A DNA stretch of 6,177 nucleotides, taken from NCBI GenBank assembly GCA_020849155.1, contig JADLGU010000024.1, forward strand, positions 1-6,177, written 5' to 3'. Positions 5,974 to 6,177 of this stretch are shown here, one piece after another (the first letter of the stretch is position 1; each line of letters begins with the position of its first letter). A program made the translations under genes and the position numbers. This DNA comes from Rhodocyclaceae bacterium. GTDB taxonomy: Bacteria > Pseudomonadota > Gammaproteobacteria > Burkholderiales > Rhodocyclaceae. Below the pieces are notes generated by a model. It saw only the letters and a program-made list of their open reading frames with translations, had not been told where the DNA came from and did not search any database.

Positions 5974-6177
5974 CTATTTCAGGTAAACCCCGCCATCCTG
6001 CTCGATGATGTCGAGGGGCGCCAGCCGCGCGCCGCGGCAGGGGCCGGCGATGCAGTAACCGCTTTCCGGCAGATAAGTCGCGCCGTGCGTCGTGCATACC
6101 AAGTATAGCCCGGCGCTGTCGAAGAATTCCCCCGCCAGCCAGTCCAGCTCGATGCCGATGTGGGCGCAGCGGTTGAG
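5974..6177 (-). CDS. Small Rieske [2Fe-2S] protein, C-terminal part
   Basis: The right window edge cuts off the 5' end, and 67 C-terminal residues plus a TAG stop remain. They contain both halves of a Rieske cluster motif: Cys-X-His in RCAHIGIELDW (fragment residues 3-13, Cys4 and His6) and Cys-X2-His in VCTTHGATY (Cys28 and His31). These four residues would bind a [2Fe-2S] cluster. They are followed by YCIAGPCRGARL, with two further cysteines common in this small family. It resembles the stand-alone ferredoxin-like Rieske proteins found beside sppA in betaproteobacteria; its redox partner and role are unknown. The stop is 13 bases before the sppA start, so the two genes likely form one unit whose promoter is outside the window. 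Confidence 0.9.
   Translation of the reverse strand, partial: LNRCAHIGIELDWLAGEFFDSAGLYLVCTTHGATYLPESGYCIAGPCRGARLAPLDIIEQDGGVYLK

Overview
This looks like an ordinary, GC-rich chromosomal housekeeping region from a betaproteobacterium. The protein sequences and the gene order (Rieske protein, sppA, RsmI-like methylase, maf/yceF, yceD, rpmF, plsX, fabH, fabD) suggest something like Rhodocyclales, but genus cannot be fixed by eye. I see no mobile element, CRISPR array, tRNA, rRNA or sign of recent transfer. Coding density is close to 100 percent, and no gene-free stretch exceeds about 70 bases.

Layout. Positions 1-3644, minus strand: a ribosome/lipid operon read right to left as yceD (DUF177), rpmF (ribosomal protein L32), plsX, fabH and fabD. 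fabD runs off the left edge. Positions 3645-3714: a 70-base divergent intergenic region. Positions 3715-5006, plus strand: a two-gene unit, a YceF-type Maf nucleotide pyrophosphatase overlapping by one base a short RsmI-like SAM-dependent methylase. Positions 5007-6177, minus strand: sppA (S49 signal-peptide peptidase with an N-terminal anchor), preceded by the 3' end of a small Rieske [2Fe-2S] protein gene that runs off the right edge.

How the genes work together. PlsX, FabH and FabD start fatty-acid and phospholipid synthesis. FabD makes malonyl-ACP, FabH condenses it with acetyl-CoA, and PlsX turns acyl-ACP into acyl-phosphate for glycerolipid synthesis. YceD and L32 belong to large-subunit ribosome assembly, so the operon ties membrane synthesis to ribosome production. 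Maf/YceF is a nucleotide-sanitising enzyme. The methylase belongs to a family whose rRNA-modifying members are known, but its own substrate is not. SppA degrades leftover signal peptides in the membrane.

The most interesting detail is in the yceD/maf intergenic region. Two sigma70-like promoters point in opposite directions, and their extended -10 elements overlap on opposite strands in a near-palindrome (3654-3663). That makes a candidate bidirectional promoter. The predicted yceD transcript would begin only about 3 bases before its ATG. I do not see a novel multi-gene system here, and several long reading frames on the opposite strand are best explained as codon-aligned shadows of high-GC genes.
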